Part shown: one piece after another, positions 28,369 through 37,549 of the stretch
How positions within the stretch are numbered: the first letter of the stretch is position 1
Layout: every line of letters starts with the position of its first letter
DNA from: CBDCYH01 sp965224105
GTDB taxonomy: Bacteria; Bacteroidota; Rhodothermia; Rhodothermales; JABDKH01
Assembly: GCA_965224105.1 (NCBI GenBank)
Contig: CBDCYH010000002.1
Location: 1,550,001-1,614,000 of the forward strand
DNA: 64,000 nucleotides
Direction of reading: 5' to 3'
Position numbers and translations under genes: made by a program
The notes under the pieces: model-generated
What the model was told of the DNA's origin: nothing
The model's input: the letters and a program-made list of their open reading frames with translations, nothing else
Database searches by the model: none

Positions 28369-29901
28369 ATGAGTAATCAATCCCTTTTTGTTTTGTTGGC
28401 ATTGCTTTTTTGTTTTGTCGATACCGGGCGCGCCCAAACGTATACCGGGGAAGCAATATTCAGAAACGGTGCCTGGATTTTCCCAACTATCTCAGACTCG
28501 CTCGAACCTGGAGTATTTGTTCCTGGGAATTTGGTCGAGCTGACTCTTCAAGCGTCAGCCGCGAAAAATGCTGGAGTATTTGAATACCAATACTCTGTAA
28601 CCGTACTACCGACCTCTCCGAAACCCCTGTATGAGATTGCTATTCCGAGTTCAGAACGGCCCATCTCTATTGAGGTCAACAACTGGTATGGTCGCTATGC
28701 AAAACCTCGAGGCGTTGTTGCTTGGGCCGCGGTTGCGGGCAATATGGTTAATCCCGGTGAGACCAAGTCAGATTTCTCCTATCGCTCCGAGATGCTTCCG
28801 TCGAGATGTGAATTACTTGTTCAAAACGAAACTAGCTCTGGGTGGTCAACTTTTGATGGCCCGGCCGAAATAGATGACCTTTTTTTCTCAATTCGTGACA
28901 CTAGCATGTACAGTGTGGTTGCGTCCGTTTGTAGTAAAAGCCTCCCAACTCCACTAATTGGGTCCGCTTTCGCAGACACCATCGCGTCCTATAACACGCA
29001 GGCCTACTCGCTTGGCTGGACATCCGACGAAAACGTTTATGCAGAGATTGAAAACTACCTGCACGAGGGACGTGATTTTCTTCTCGCGGGAGATTCGCTA
29101 GCTGCAGCGCGCGTTCTTTCTCTTGCTCTCATGAAAACAGAGGCGGAGAATGAGATTACGCTATCTAGCGAGTCCTACGCTCTTCTTAAATACAATCTAG
29201 AGTACCTGCTGGGCTTGCTGCCCGATCCGGGAACTACTCCGCCCTCCCTCCCGGCCGCAATCACCGTCCGCGCCAACGTCCTCGAGGATCGCGTCGAGCC
29301 GCGCTTCGATGGCAACTCGTTTTTGGTTGATGGCAATAACTACTTGCTGGATGGATCGGAAACGGACGGCGATGTGGTTGGCATCGTGACCGACCGCCTC
29401 GACTCCTACGACGCCATCGTCGTTGCGGTGGGGGGCAACCAGAGCGATAACATCATTGGATCCTCAGGGTTTACCTCCGTGGAGCAGCAAGCGATTGATG
29501 TAGGAATCGAATCGCTTATTGATTTTTCTTTGTCACAAAGCGGCGTGGTTGAGATAAGCGGAGTGGTGGTGGGTGAGAGCTACGGCTCTGAATCCGCACC
29601 GGTCGTTGTCCACGCTTCATCAGATCTCACACTGGATGACGCAACAGGCTACGGCCTCCTCATCGTGGACGGTGAGCTCACAGTCACGGGTACATCCAGC
29701 TGGACCGGACTAGTGATATCTCGCGGCGCTGAAGAAAGCACTGCCGGTTTTGTCATACAGGGCGAGGCGAGTGTATTGGGTGCGGTCGTGATCAACGAGT
29801 CCACTAACGCAGCGGCAAAGCTGTTTGTCCGCGGCAGCGCCGTCGTTCGGTATTCGTCAGAGGCTGTAGAGGTAATGGTGAGAGGCGCGCTTTCAAACTA
29901 G
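28369..29901 (+). CDS. Secreted protein with PilX-like C-terminal region
   Basis: A 510-residue protein with a cleavable signal peptide (LFVLLALLFCFVDTGRAQ). Residues 20-190 form a beta-rich domain and residues 215-285 are helical. The last 210 residues read like the C-terminal part of PilX/type IV pilus-assembly proteins: GNSFLVDGNNYLLDGSETDG, then TGYGLLIVDGELTVTGTSSW followed by TGLVISRG, and a final GSAVVRYSSEAVEV. There is no prepilin-type leader, so it is not a minor pilin itself. It is the middle gene of a three-gene run (gaps 2 and 10 bases). Confidence 0.65.
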   Translation: MSNQSLFVLLALLFCFVDTGRAQTYTGEAIFRNGAWIFPTISDSLEPGVFVPGNLVELTLQASAAKNAGVFEYQYSVTVLPTSPKPLYEIAIPSSERPISIEVNNWYGRYAKPRGVVAWAAVAGNMVNPGETKSDFSYRSEMLPSRCELLVQNETSSGWSTFDGPAEIDDLFFSIRDTSMYSVVASVCSKSLPTPLIGSAFADTIASYNTQAYSLGWTSDENVYAEIENYLHEGRDFLLAGDSLAAARVLSLALMKTEAENEITLSSESYALLKYNLEYLLGLLPDPGTTPPSLPAAITVRANVLEDRVEPRFDGNSFLVDGNNYLLDGSETDGDVVGIVTDRLDSYDAIVVAVGGNQSDNIIGSSGFTSVEQQAIDVGIESLIDFSLSQSGVVEISGVVVGESYGSESAPVVVHASSDLTLDDATGYGLLIVDGELTVTGTSSWTGLVISRGAEESTAGFVIQGEASVLGAVVINESTNAAAKLFVRGSAVVRYSSEAVEVMVRGALSN

Positions 29902-29911
29902 AACCGGAATT

Positions 29912-30541
29912 ATGAAAACACTTTTGTTTAGCCTCTTTGGCATGGTGGTGATCACATCCGCAGCAGCTCAGACGCATACCGTTCCCTTTGCCGCCGCGGG
30001 GAATGTGATTGAGCTCGAGGTCGCCAATACGTCCAATCAGAATATTGACGACGTAGCAGTCCTGGTGGACGGACCGGAGTGGGCGACGCTCCACCTGCAA
30101 GAGTCCCTGGCGAGCCTGGAAGGCTTAGAGACCGGTACTGTCCGCGTGGAGTTTGATGTAGCTGATGATGCTCCGGTAGGCGAGGCGGCGACGATTACCA
30201 TCGAGGTGCTCTCTGGAGGTATAGAACTAGCGGCGAAGGACGTGCATCTGGTAGTAGAAGCTCCCGCGCTAACGGAGCTTCGCGCCAATTATCCGAATCC
30301 GTTTAGTTACGCTACCACCATTCCGTTTTTGTTGGCAGAAGCAGGTGAGGTCGAGCTGTCGGTGTTTGATCTGCTTGGACGTCGCGTGGCGCTTCTCGTC
30401 GACGGGGAGTTCCCGGCGGGGCTGCATTCCACTCAGTGGACGGGTGACGGTTATGGCAGCGGCGTGTACCTCACGCGACTTGATGTACGGTCCACGTCGG
30501 GCCATGTGGTTAAGCAAGGTCGGCTAACGCTCGCGCGGTAG
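29912..30541 (+). CDS. Secreted protein with T9SS type A sorting domain
   Basis: A 209-residue protein with a signal peptide (TLLFSLFGMVVITSAAAQ) and one Ig-like domain (VIELEVANTSNQNIDDVAV). The C-terminal type IX secretion sorting domain begins LRANYPNPFSYATTIPF, continues with VELSVFDLLGRRVALLVDGE and GVYLTRLDV, and ends KQGRLTLAR. Such domains direct export across the outer membrane and surface attachment, so the organism should have a PorSS/T9SS. It is the last gene of the run at 26045-30541. Its small size suggests a structural or binding role. Confidence 0.85.
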   Translation: MKTLLFSLFGMVVITSAAAQTHTVPFAAAGNVIELEVANTSNQNIDDVAVLVDGPEWATLHLQESLASLEGLETGTVRVEFDVADDAPVGEAATITIEVLSGGIELAAKDVHLVVEAPALTELRANYPNPFSYATTIPFLLAEAGEVELSVFDLLGRRVALLVDGEFPAGLHSTQWTGDGYGSGVYLTRLDVRSTSGHVVKQGRLTLAR

Positions 30542-30569
30542 GGCAGCAGCAAAATCATGTCTCCGCTCA

Positions 30570-30745
30570 GTCACCCCGGACTTGATCCGGAAATGATCGT
30601 CACTGCGAGGAGCCCCAAAGGGCGACGTGGCAGTCTCCATCTATGGTCGCAGGTCTGGAAGTCCAAAGGCTGGCGCAACCCTTTGACTCCCACTACAAGT
30701 GCGTCACCCCGGACTTGATCCGGGGTCCATACAGTTTGTGCTGGT
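30570..30745 (+). repeat. Composite intergenic repeats (B, A, B boxes)
   Basis: B boxes (TCACCCCGGACTTGATCCGG) lie at 30570-30590 and 30703-30740, with an A box (GAGGAGCCCCAAAGGGCGAC) at 30598-30650 between them. These are the same families as at 12551 and 18851 and in the same orientation. Confidence 0.8.
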
Positions 30746-30754
30746 TGTTACCGT

Positions 30755-30915
30755 TCTTAGATCCACACTTCGCGGCTGCACATGCAGGTTGGGAAGGTTC
30801 TGCAGGACAGTACCGTCGAGATGCCGGCGCTATCACCGAGTTGGTTCCCACGGAATGCCCTCACGGGTTGCCTTACTTTCTTTTGTGCCGACAAAAGAAA
30901 GTAACAAAGAAAAGC
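30755..30915 (+). repeat. Element D copy 2, with a 14-bp perfect hairpin
   Basis: Near-identical to 12905-13085. The shared core CCGTCGAGATGCCGGCGCTA precedes the perfect inverted repeat TTACTTTCTTTTGT/ACAAAAGAAAGTAA at 30873-30904, whose loop differs by one base from copy 1. As in copy 1 it follows a B box directly. The next 230 bases (30916-31145) hold no recognisable gene. Confidence 0.8.
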
Positions 30916-31145
30916 TCTCGGCTGGCACCGCCTGTCGCTAGTCGTCGTCTCCCTCGCGGCGATATTTCGAGCGGCGCCCAGGGAGGTTGTTGCACTGGTG
31001 TTGAATAGCGCCGGGACGCCTCGATGAAATCTCGCTTTTCGCGAGGATTCCTCCGCCTCGAGACGCGCCATGCGCTGCATGCCGATTGTTTAAGACGTGT
31101 GTTTGGAGGAATGCGCGTTGTGAGGTAGGTGGTCCCTACCTGGCA

Positions 31146-31184
31146 TGAAGGGCGACGTGAGGATCCCATCTACAGAGCTCGGCC
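31146..31184 (+). repeat. Truncated A-box repeat at the end of the GNAT gene
   Basis: GAAGGGCGACGTGAGGATCC and CATCTACAGAGCTCGGCC are A-box sequence. It abuts the stop codon of the minus-strand acetyltransferase gene at 31184. Confidence 0.7.
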
Positions 31185-32035
31185 TACCCCAACGCAGGTC
31201 CAGCAACCGCACAAAACCCCGACAGCGTGTCCACTTCATTCGCGGATCTCGACATCCGCACGAAACTGCGCTTCTTTTCCCAACCCTCCGCCGATGCGTG
31301 CGCAATCAACTGTTGGTTCCAGTGAGGAATGTCTAGAATGGCCGGAGCTGAAATGCGACCAATTACGGTTTCAATCATCGCAACGGATTCCTCAAACCCC
31401 CGGGCGACGACCGGGCCAATCTGAACGGACGTTCGACCGCGCCGACAGGTCACAAAACCTGAGACGTTGCCGTCACTGCCCAATGAGTAATCACAAAGGC
31501 CCGGTGCAAGATTCAAGATCTGTTTCATCGCACGCGACCGGTCACCACCAAGCGCATCCGAATCCATTGTGGCAATTTGCTGTCGGACAGGGTGGGGGAT
31601 TTTCTTCTGATGATCCCCATCAGAACTTTCTGCCGACGGAATGGCGTAACGCGTCAACATTCCTCTTTCCGCAAAACCCAGTCGCTCATAGACCGGCTTC
31701 CCATCGGCAGATGCATCCAGAAATGCCGTCAGCCCGCGCTCGTCTGCATACTCCAGACACCGCATCATCAGTTGTGTCGCCAGTCCCCGACGCCGATAGT
31801 CGCTACACACGATAACCATGCTGATCCATGCGATCGACGGTGGATACGGCAAGACCAGCGCGCTTCCAACAAGAGCATCATCAGCAAAAATACCAAACCC
31901 GGTGCCGCATTCCAACATTAGCCGCCAATCGGATTCCGACTGATTCCAACCCTGCTCTCCGGATAACTCCAGGCAACCGGAAAGATCAGCAACCGACAGC
32001 TCGCGAATATCCCTGCTACCAAACTGCTTTGCCAT
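31184..32035 (-). CDS. GNAT-family N-acetyltransferase (two-domain)
   Basis: A 283-residue protein. The ATG at 32035 overlaps the TAA of the upstream DUF3604 gene (TAATG), a reinitiation arrangement. Residues 1-130 are a GNAT domain with the acetyl-CoA loop YRRRGLATQLM and a closing GKPVYERLGF. The C-terminal half (about 150-283) matches the second domain of YitH-type acetyltransferases (Acetyltransf_18 class). It would acetylate an amine on a small molecule. The operon with DUF3604 suggests a sugar- or amine-related substrate, which is inference. Confidence 0.8.
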   Translation of the reverse strand: MAKQFGSRDIRELSVADLSGCLELSGEQGWNQSESDWRLMLECGTGFGIFADDALVGSALVLPYPPSIAWISMVIVCSDYRRRGLATQLMMRCLEYADERGLTAFLDASADGKPVYERLGFAERGMLTRYAIPSAESSDGDHQKKIPHPVRQQIATMDSDALGGDRSRAMKQILNLAPGLCDYSLGSDGNVSGFVTCRRGRTSVQIGPVVARGFEESVAMIETVIGRISAPAILDIPHWNQQLIAHASAEGWEKKRSFVRMSRSANEVDTLSGFCAVAGPALG

Positions 32036-33519
32036 TACACCCGCTCGATAAAGACCGGACTTGCCCATGCCATTTGTCCGTTTGTCTGATGCACCCGCAC
32101 GTAAACGTAGTTGCTTTTCTTCCCTTGCAACTCGACCTCGACATCGCCGGCCAATTTGGTATCCGATTGAAACTGCACCCGGTGCAGTAAACAACTTTCC
32201 GCCGGGAACGGTCCGGTGGGAATCATTGCCGAACTTTCGCTGAGCGCCCCGATCGTAAACTGCCGGCTAAGCTCAACCGGTTTAGACATTTTCAAAACGA
32301 TCTGCGTCGCCTGGTCGCCGTCCAGCTCCAACACAACACTGTTGTTGGGATTTTGTCTGAACGATCCGCGCCGGCCGGTGTAGGATTGTATTTTAATCGA
32401 CGAATCGTTTCGCTCAAAGCGATGGCGCCGGTGCTCATCGAACGGCCCCGATTGAAGACATGGCCAATAGGTTAACAGCTTCCCGTCTTGCACCTCGATG
32501 CTGAACTCCCAGTCGCAGATGCGATCGAGGGTCATGTCGGCCCACGGCCCCCAGCCCCACTCAAACCTAACCTGCCCAGGCATCGATCGCTGTGCCACGC
32601 GCCGGCCATCTGCACGGTGCACCGTCTGACCGTTAACGATAACATCCACCGTGTCTATCTCGCCTCGACCTTCCACCTCAAACTGAACACTCGCAGTTTC
32701 CTTTCCCCGGATCCTCGCGCCCATCGGCTGGCCATCCACCGAGAACCACAGCTTAATCCGGTCTCCGGTCAGGGCGATCGTCCGTCGGGCCCTGATCGCC
32801 GACAGCAGGGAATCCCGGCTCAGCTCCTCGCACCAGACACCCAAAAGTCCTTCACCATACGCACCCGGAAAGCCGCGGTGATTGTCACTCGAACCAACAA
32901 AACCGAACACGTAGCCGTCGTCCAGCGCCGCCTGCGCGGTATTCGCAGTAACCCGACCCCCCATCGAATGGTTGAAGTAAGGGTACGGACCCACATCCGT
33001 CTCGGCGCAACCATGTTCTGAAATAATCTCGACAACGGGACTGCATTCGGGATCGAACACTTCCCAGTTGACGCCGCGATGTCCAGTTGCGTAAGCCAGA
33101 TGATGCGGAATCATCAGTCCACCATGCTGTCGGCAGTAGGCACGCAATCCGTAAATGTCCTGCGGGGTCACGAGCGGATGGGAATCGCCCGGAAGGATGA
33201 TGCACTGGTCGCCGAACTGGCTCGAGTGCCACTCGAACCCAAGGAACGAAACAAAATTTCCTGACTGGTTGGCGTCCGCGGTTAGTTTTTGAACCTCCGG
33301 CCATGCCCGATGCAATCTGTCGAAGCCATCGAGCCAGAATTGCTCGCGCCCCGCTTCCATTTTGGGAATGTCATGCCAGCTCGAGTGGCCTGTGAACGCA
33401 AAAAAGTCAAGGTGGGTGCGCGCGATCTCTATCGAACGCTCAAGCGAGCCGAGTCCGTAGCCGAGCGCGTTGTGATTGTGGATGTCTCCGAAGAACAGGG
33501 TATGGCCGTTGTCGCGCAT
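32035..33519 (-). CDS. DUF3604/PHP-like metal-dependent phosphoesterase-fold protein
   Basis: A 494-residue protein starting with a PHP-type metal site: LFFGDIHNHNALGYG (D-x-H-x-H), FFAFTGHSSWHD, the later GFEWHSS and LMIPHHLAY histidines, and GFVGSSDNHRG at the end of the barrel. The C-terminal 230 residues are a beta-sandwich (IKLWFSVDGQPMGARIRG onward). DUF3604 proteins are widespread next to glycan-degrading genes; the reaction is unknown. No signal peptide is seen. It follows the heparinase-like gene by 9 bases. Confidence 0.82.
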   Translation of the reverse strand: MRDNGHTLFFGDIHNHNALGYGLGSLERSIEIARTHLDFFAFTGHSSWHDIPKMEAGREQFWLDGFDRLHRAWPEVQKLTADANQSGNFVSFLGFEWHSSQFGDQCIILPGDSHPLVTPQDIYGLRAYCRQHGGLMIPHHLAYATGHRGVNWEVFDPECSPVVEIISEHGCAETDVGPYPYFNHSMGGRVTANTAQAALDDGYVFGFVGSSDNHRGFPGAYGEGLLGVWCEELSRDSLLSAIRARRTIALTGDRIKLWFSVDGQPMGARIRGKETASVQFEVEGRGEIDTVDVIVNGQTVHRADGRRVAQRSMPGQVRFEWGWGPWADMTLDRICDWEFSIEVQDGKLLTYWPCLQSGPFDEHRRHRFERNDSSIKIQSYTGRRGSFRQNPNNSVVLELDGDQATQIVLKMSKPVELSRQFTIGALSESSAMIPTGPFPAESCLLHRVQFQSDTKLAGDVEVELQGKKSNYVYVRVHQTNGQMAWASPVFIERV

Positions 33520-33528
33520 CCGCTTGGC

Positions 33529-35610
33529 CTAGCTCCGCACGTCGAACGTTGGCGCGTTTCCCGACTCGTCTACGTCCACGTTTACACTGCGTCCATCATC
33601 ATGCGCTAGCTCGATCTGGTACACTCCGTTGTCTATTCTACCGACTGCTTTTGGCGGTTGCGTTGTGCCCGGAGCAATCGCGATAGACGTTAACAGAGAC
33701 ATTTCGAGTGATGCATCCTGCGTCACGACAGAAGCAAACGGATGTTTCGCGGCTTCCTCCTCAGGGATTGGCAGGAATTCGCTTTCCACCGCAACTCCGT
33801 TTTTGCTCCAAACCTGGCCGTAACCCCAACCAAGCGGTCGGCTCATTACAAACGTGTCGCCGCCAGAATAGACGCGACCAAATTTGTCATGGTTGAATCC
33901 GAAAAACCGCGCTTCTATTGTCGATGCTGTTTCATCCTTTACCACCTTGTCGAAGATGATCACCGTATTCCAGTCAAAGAGTACCATCACCGAGCGCAGC
34001 ACTAACCGCACGTCTGGCATCACCAACTGATATGCTTTCGTCGCATCACTAGTCCACGTGCAATTAGAGTTTGTCGCATTTTTGCTGATGATCTTCGCGC
34101 GGGCGTCTGAGGGGTTGGTACCCTCCCTGCCGTCATGGTATTGGTGGCCCTTGCCGTCGATGAGGACGGCGCTGTGCCCGGCCGTCGTCCGCATCATCCA
34201 TGCCGGGTCGGTGAAACTGTAGGGGGGACGGTAGGGATCCGCGACGATCTGTTCTCCGTGACATTTGATGATAATCGAATTGCGATCGGCGTGCTCGTGA
34301 TTGCCTGGTCCGCCGCTTCGCATTGCGACCGTCAGATCATCTGGGTTAAATCCCGCACGTGCAACGATCCAATCCAGATCGCTGTGCCAGAGCTGCACGC
34401 CGTCGGGCGCCGGGTCCTCCTCGATGGCAGGGTCGTACCAGATGAGCGCCCACTCATCGTGCTCGCCTCCCAGGTTCAGGCCAAACCACTGCGCCCTGCC
34501 AACGTCGAACGTGTTTGCAATCCACAACGAGACGGCAGTCCGCTTCGGCTTACCCGCACCTCCTGATTTCGTGTTGCCGTTGTCACCGAAGTTTACAATT
34601 TCGTATGGATCCGCTTCCGTGGGCATGGCCATACCGACTGCGAAGTCGGCGTACCCTGACCAATTAATGAGCGCGGTGAGGTCGGCAACGTCAAACCGGC
34701 TCAAAATGCTCGTCGCCTTGATGATATTGAGCGCGGTGTAGTTTGCGTATGACACCCCCTCGTGGTAGGATCCATCCGGGGCGAAAAAATCACCGAACGT
34801 GCGCAGACTGTAGACAGCCTGTTCGAGCCATCGAGTAGTATCATCCGAAACACCCTCGTGCTGCTGGCATGCAACAGCACCGATGGCAAGAGCCGAAGCT
34901 GGAACTGCTTTCAGGTTTGTGCTGTCGAGGATGATGTGCCGTTGCGACAGATCCGTTGGTCGATCGCCGGGCCTGTGTTCGAAGTACGTGCTTTCCTCGT
35001 CGCGCGTCCAGCCGACAACCTCTTCAGGATAGCGCATACCGTAGAGCGAACGGAAGCACGGTTCGCAGCCACGTTCTTTCATCACCTCGATCCAGTCCGA
35101 TCGTTCGTCTGTGGTTATAAACTCGCCGAGCCAGTCTGAACAAACTGCAACCGCCGTGAGGGTGCTCGACGCTCGTTGAATTCCCACTACCTGCGTGCCC
35201 GCCTCCAGGAAATAGTCCCATTTGTCAAACTTCATGATGCTCCGGATGCACTCGGCGGAGAGATCAGCGGCGTCACGGTCGCCCGTCAGCAAATAGTGGA
35301 ACGCCATTTCCTGCGCCGTGTCGCTGAGTCGGACAATGTGGAACAGCTGATCGTTATACTTAACCTCGTTCTGGATAAACTCCCGCATCTCTGTACGGTC
35401 AACGGCATTGAGTCTGTCGCGGAGGGAAGTAAACGCAGCGTCCGTTTCAAATACGGTGCGCATTCTCGCCAGATCATCCGCATCAAAGAAAAGGCGATGT
35501 GCCAGGTCTCGGACTTCTTTCGAAGCACAACGAATCAGGAACGATGGGGCGATAGTTGCGATGCCGAAGCCTGCAGCGCTGTGCCGGACAAATTGCCTGC
35601 GTGTGCTCAT
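33529..35610 (-). CDS. Heparinase II/III-family polysaccharide lyase-like protein (copy 1)
   Basis: A 693-residue protein with a Tat-type signal (STRRQFVRHSAAGFGIATIA). An alpha/alpha-toroid of about 330 residues carries WDYFLEAGTQVVGIQRA and ALAIGAVA, and the Hepar_II_III beta-sandwich holds GPGNHEHADRNSIIIKCHG, where the His/Asn pair typical of these lyases is seen. It is expected to cleave a uronic-acid polymer in the periplasm. It is clearly paralogous to the gene at 48247-50382. The gene is divergent from the symporter with 76 bases between the starts. Confidence 0.87.
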   Translation of the reverse strand: MSTRRQFVRHSAAGFGIATIAPSFLIRCASKEVRDLAHRLFFDADDLARMRTVFETDAAFTSLRDRLNAVDRTEMREFIQNEVKYNDQLFHIVRLSDTAQEMAFHYLLTGDRDAADLSAECIRSIMKFDKWDYFLEAGTQVVGIQRASSTLTAVAVCSDWLGEFITTDERSDWIEVMKERGCEPCFRSLYGMRYPEEVVGWTRDEESTYFEHRPGDRPTDLSQRHIILDSTNLKAVPASALAIGAVACQQHEGVSDDTTRWLEQAVYSLRTFGDFFAPDGSYHEGVSYANYTALNIIKATSILSRFDVADLTALINWSGYADFAVGMAMPTEADPYEIVNFGDNGNTKSGGAGKPKRTAVSLWIANTFDVGRAQWFGLNLGGEHDEWALIWYDPAIEEDPAPDGVQLWHSDLDWIVARAGFNPDDLTVAMRSGGPGNHEHADRNSIIIKCHGEQIVADPYRPPYSFTDPAWMMRTTAGHSAVLIDGKGHQYHDGREGTNPSDARAKIISKNATNSNCTWTSDATKAYQLVMPDVRLVLRSVMVLFDWNTVIIFDKVVKDETASTIEARFFGFNHDKFGRVYSGGDTFVMSRPLGWGYGQVWSKNGVAVESEFLPIPEEEAAKHPFASVVTQDASLEMSLLTSIAIAPGTTQPPKAVGRIDNGVYQIELAHDDGRSVNVDVDESGNAPTFDVRS

Positions 35611-35686
35611 CGCGGTCTGTTTACAATGATAGGGGATATGGGTAGAATAGTAGCGTTGGCCGAGTAATGCAATCTGCGGTGCGCGT
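35611..35686. promoter_or_regulatory. Divergent promoter region of the heparinase/symporter island
   Basis: The only non-coding stretch between the two divergent transcription units (76 bases). It must hold both promoters and any shared operator. AATGATAGGGGATATGGGTA is AT-richer than its surroundings, but no defined -33/-7 box or operator can be assigned with confidence. Confidence 0.35.
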
Positions 35687-37549
35687 GTGTTAGAGTCCTT
35701 GAACGGGATCGATTATTTTGTCGTCGGGCTGTACGGGTTTCTGGTACTCTCTGCTGGCTGGGTGGTATCGCGGTTCAACAAGAAGACGAGCGACTATTTC
35801 AAGGGCGGTGGTATGATCCCCTGGGGACTTTCTGCCGTGTCGCTCTTCATCTCCGGATTCTCCGCGTTTATGTTCGTCGGCGCGGCGGGATTCACCTACC
35901 GAAACGGATCCGCCGCGATCTTGCTGTTCTCGCTAGCGGCGCCAGCCTACATGCTGGGCTACTTCCTTTACGGAAGGCTCTGGCGACGGTCACGCATCGA
36001 CACACCGATGCAGTTTCTTGCGCGCAGATATTCTCCCGGCACGTCGTATTTCTACACGCTGTTCTCGGTCGTGCCGAACATCCTGGTTCTGGGGATTTCG
36101 ATTTACACCCTGTGCATCTTCATCGCAACCGCATTCGGATTCCATGCGACAACATTCGTGGTCGGTCCCGCATCTCTAAGCGGACTGCAACTTTCCATGC
36201 TGGTTACCGGAATCGTGCTCGTCGTGTACACGCTGCTGGGCGGTCTCTGGGCGGTAATGGTAACCGACTCGCTGCAATTCATCGTTCTCTTTTTAGCGTC
36301 GCTCATCATCCTTCCCGTCTCCTACCTTGTTCTCGGCGAAGGAAGTATTGGCGATGGTATCACGCGGCTGGTTAACGAAGCACCGGAAGGTTTCCTGGGG
36401 CTTAAACTGAAAGACCGACCGGGATTGTTCTGGTTGGCATACGGACTGAACATCGTCCTCGGATACAACGTCAACTGGCACATCGCACAGCGCTACTACA
36501 GCGTCCCGGACGAACGCGATACCAAAAAGATGGCTGCCTGGTGTGCCGGGCTGAGTTTCTTGCTGCCGCTAATGTGGATTCTCCCTGTCATGGCGTCGCG
36601 CGTCCTGTATCCGGATCTTGCCTCCATGTGGCCCGAGCTCAATGAACCTTCCGAGGCGGCGTTCGTGACGCTGGCGCTGGGGATCCTACCGCACGGTATG
36701 CTCGGCATTATTGTGTCGGCAATGTTCGCCGCAACCATGAGCTCTGCAGACACTGCGCTAAACTGGCTCGCTGCGGTCGTTACCAAAGACGCCTACTCCC
36801 CCTTGTACAATCGCTTCCGCGGACGGACACCAAGCGAAAGACAACAACTGATAGTCGGAAAACTGAGTGTTGCATTCATCGGTTTGCTTGCAATCTGGAT
36901 TGCCTTCAACATGGAAAAACTCGGAGGTGTGTTCGACGTGCACATCAAGGCAAACTCGCTCTACAGCGCGCCGATGTTTATCCCGGTTATGCTTGGACTG
37001 GTTATAACACGTACGCCGTGGTGGTCGGGGATGGTGTCTTTCGGATTTGGTGTTTTGTCGGTCGTGGCGGTAAGCTTGATGGCCAACGTTTCCCAGGGTC
37101 TACCGGCCAACTCTTTTGCAAGCCTGTTTATCGACATCGATCTAACCTTCTTTGGTCTCGCGATAACACGGTACGAGCTTCAAATGATAACCGGCATCAC
37201 GGCCACAACATTGTGCTTTCTGATATCCATACTCTACTCGCGACGTGAGGGAGCGTACAAAGAACGCATAGAGTCTCTGGAGCTTGACTTGTCGACGCCG
37301 GCATTTGCGAAACTCGGTGAACCGATGGACATCCGCGGGGTAACCGCGTACCGACTCGTGGGCAGACTGTCGATAATAATTGGCGGGATGCTATTCCTCG
37401 TTATCTTCCCGACGCTGGGTACCAACGGGTGGCACCTCAACCTGATAGGCGGATTGCTTGCAGTTGCCATCGGAAGTGCGATCCTGATAACCTTCCGAAA
37501 ATTGAACCTGGACAACAGGCTCACAGAAATTGCAGGCGGTGATGGGTGA
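35687..37549 (+). CDS. Sodium:solute symporter (SSS family)
   Basis: A 620-residue transporter starting at GTG 35687, with about 14 hydrophobic helices. The N terminus IDYFVVGLYGFLVLSAGWVV and SDYFKGGGMIPWGLSAVSLF contains the family-typical GG(R/M)..W motif. TM2 continues SGFSAFMFVGAAG and MSSADTALNWLAAVVTKD has the Ser/Thr residues of the Na2 site region. It imports a small solute, probably the product of the neighbouring lyase or amidase, driven by Na+. Downstream, the aminotransferase ATG overlaps its stop by 8 bases. Confidence 0.92.
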   Translation: MLESLNGIDYFVVGLYGFLVLSAGWVVSRFNKKTSDYFKGGGMIPWGLSAVSLFISGFSAFMFVGAAGFTYRNGSAAILLFSLAAPAYMLGYFLYGRLWRRSRIDTPMQFLARRYSPGTSYFYTLFSVVPNILVLGISIYTLCIFIATAFGFHATTFVVGPASLSGLQLSMLVTGIVLVVYTLLGGLWAVMVTDSLQFIVLFLASLIILPVSYLVLGEGSIGDGITRLVNEAPEGFLGLKLKDRPGLFWLAYGLNIVLGYNVNWHIAQRYYSVPDERDTKKMAAWCAGLSFLLPLMWILPVMASRVLYPDLASMWPELNEPSEAAFVTLALGILPHGMLGIIVSAMFAATMSSADTALNWLAAVVTKDAYSPLYNRFRGRTPSERQQLIVGKLSVAFIGLLAIWIAFNMEKLGGVFDVHIKANSLYSAPMFIPVMLGLVITRTPWWSGMVSFGFGVLSVVAVSLMANVSQGLPANSFASLFIDIDLTFFGLAITRYELQMITGITATTLCFLISILYSRREGAYKERIESLELDLSTPAFAKLGEPMDIRGVTAYRLVGRLSIIIGGMLFLVIFPTLGTNGWHLNLIGGLLAVAIGSAILITFRKLNLDNRLTEIAGGDG

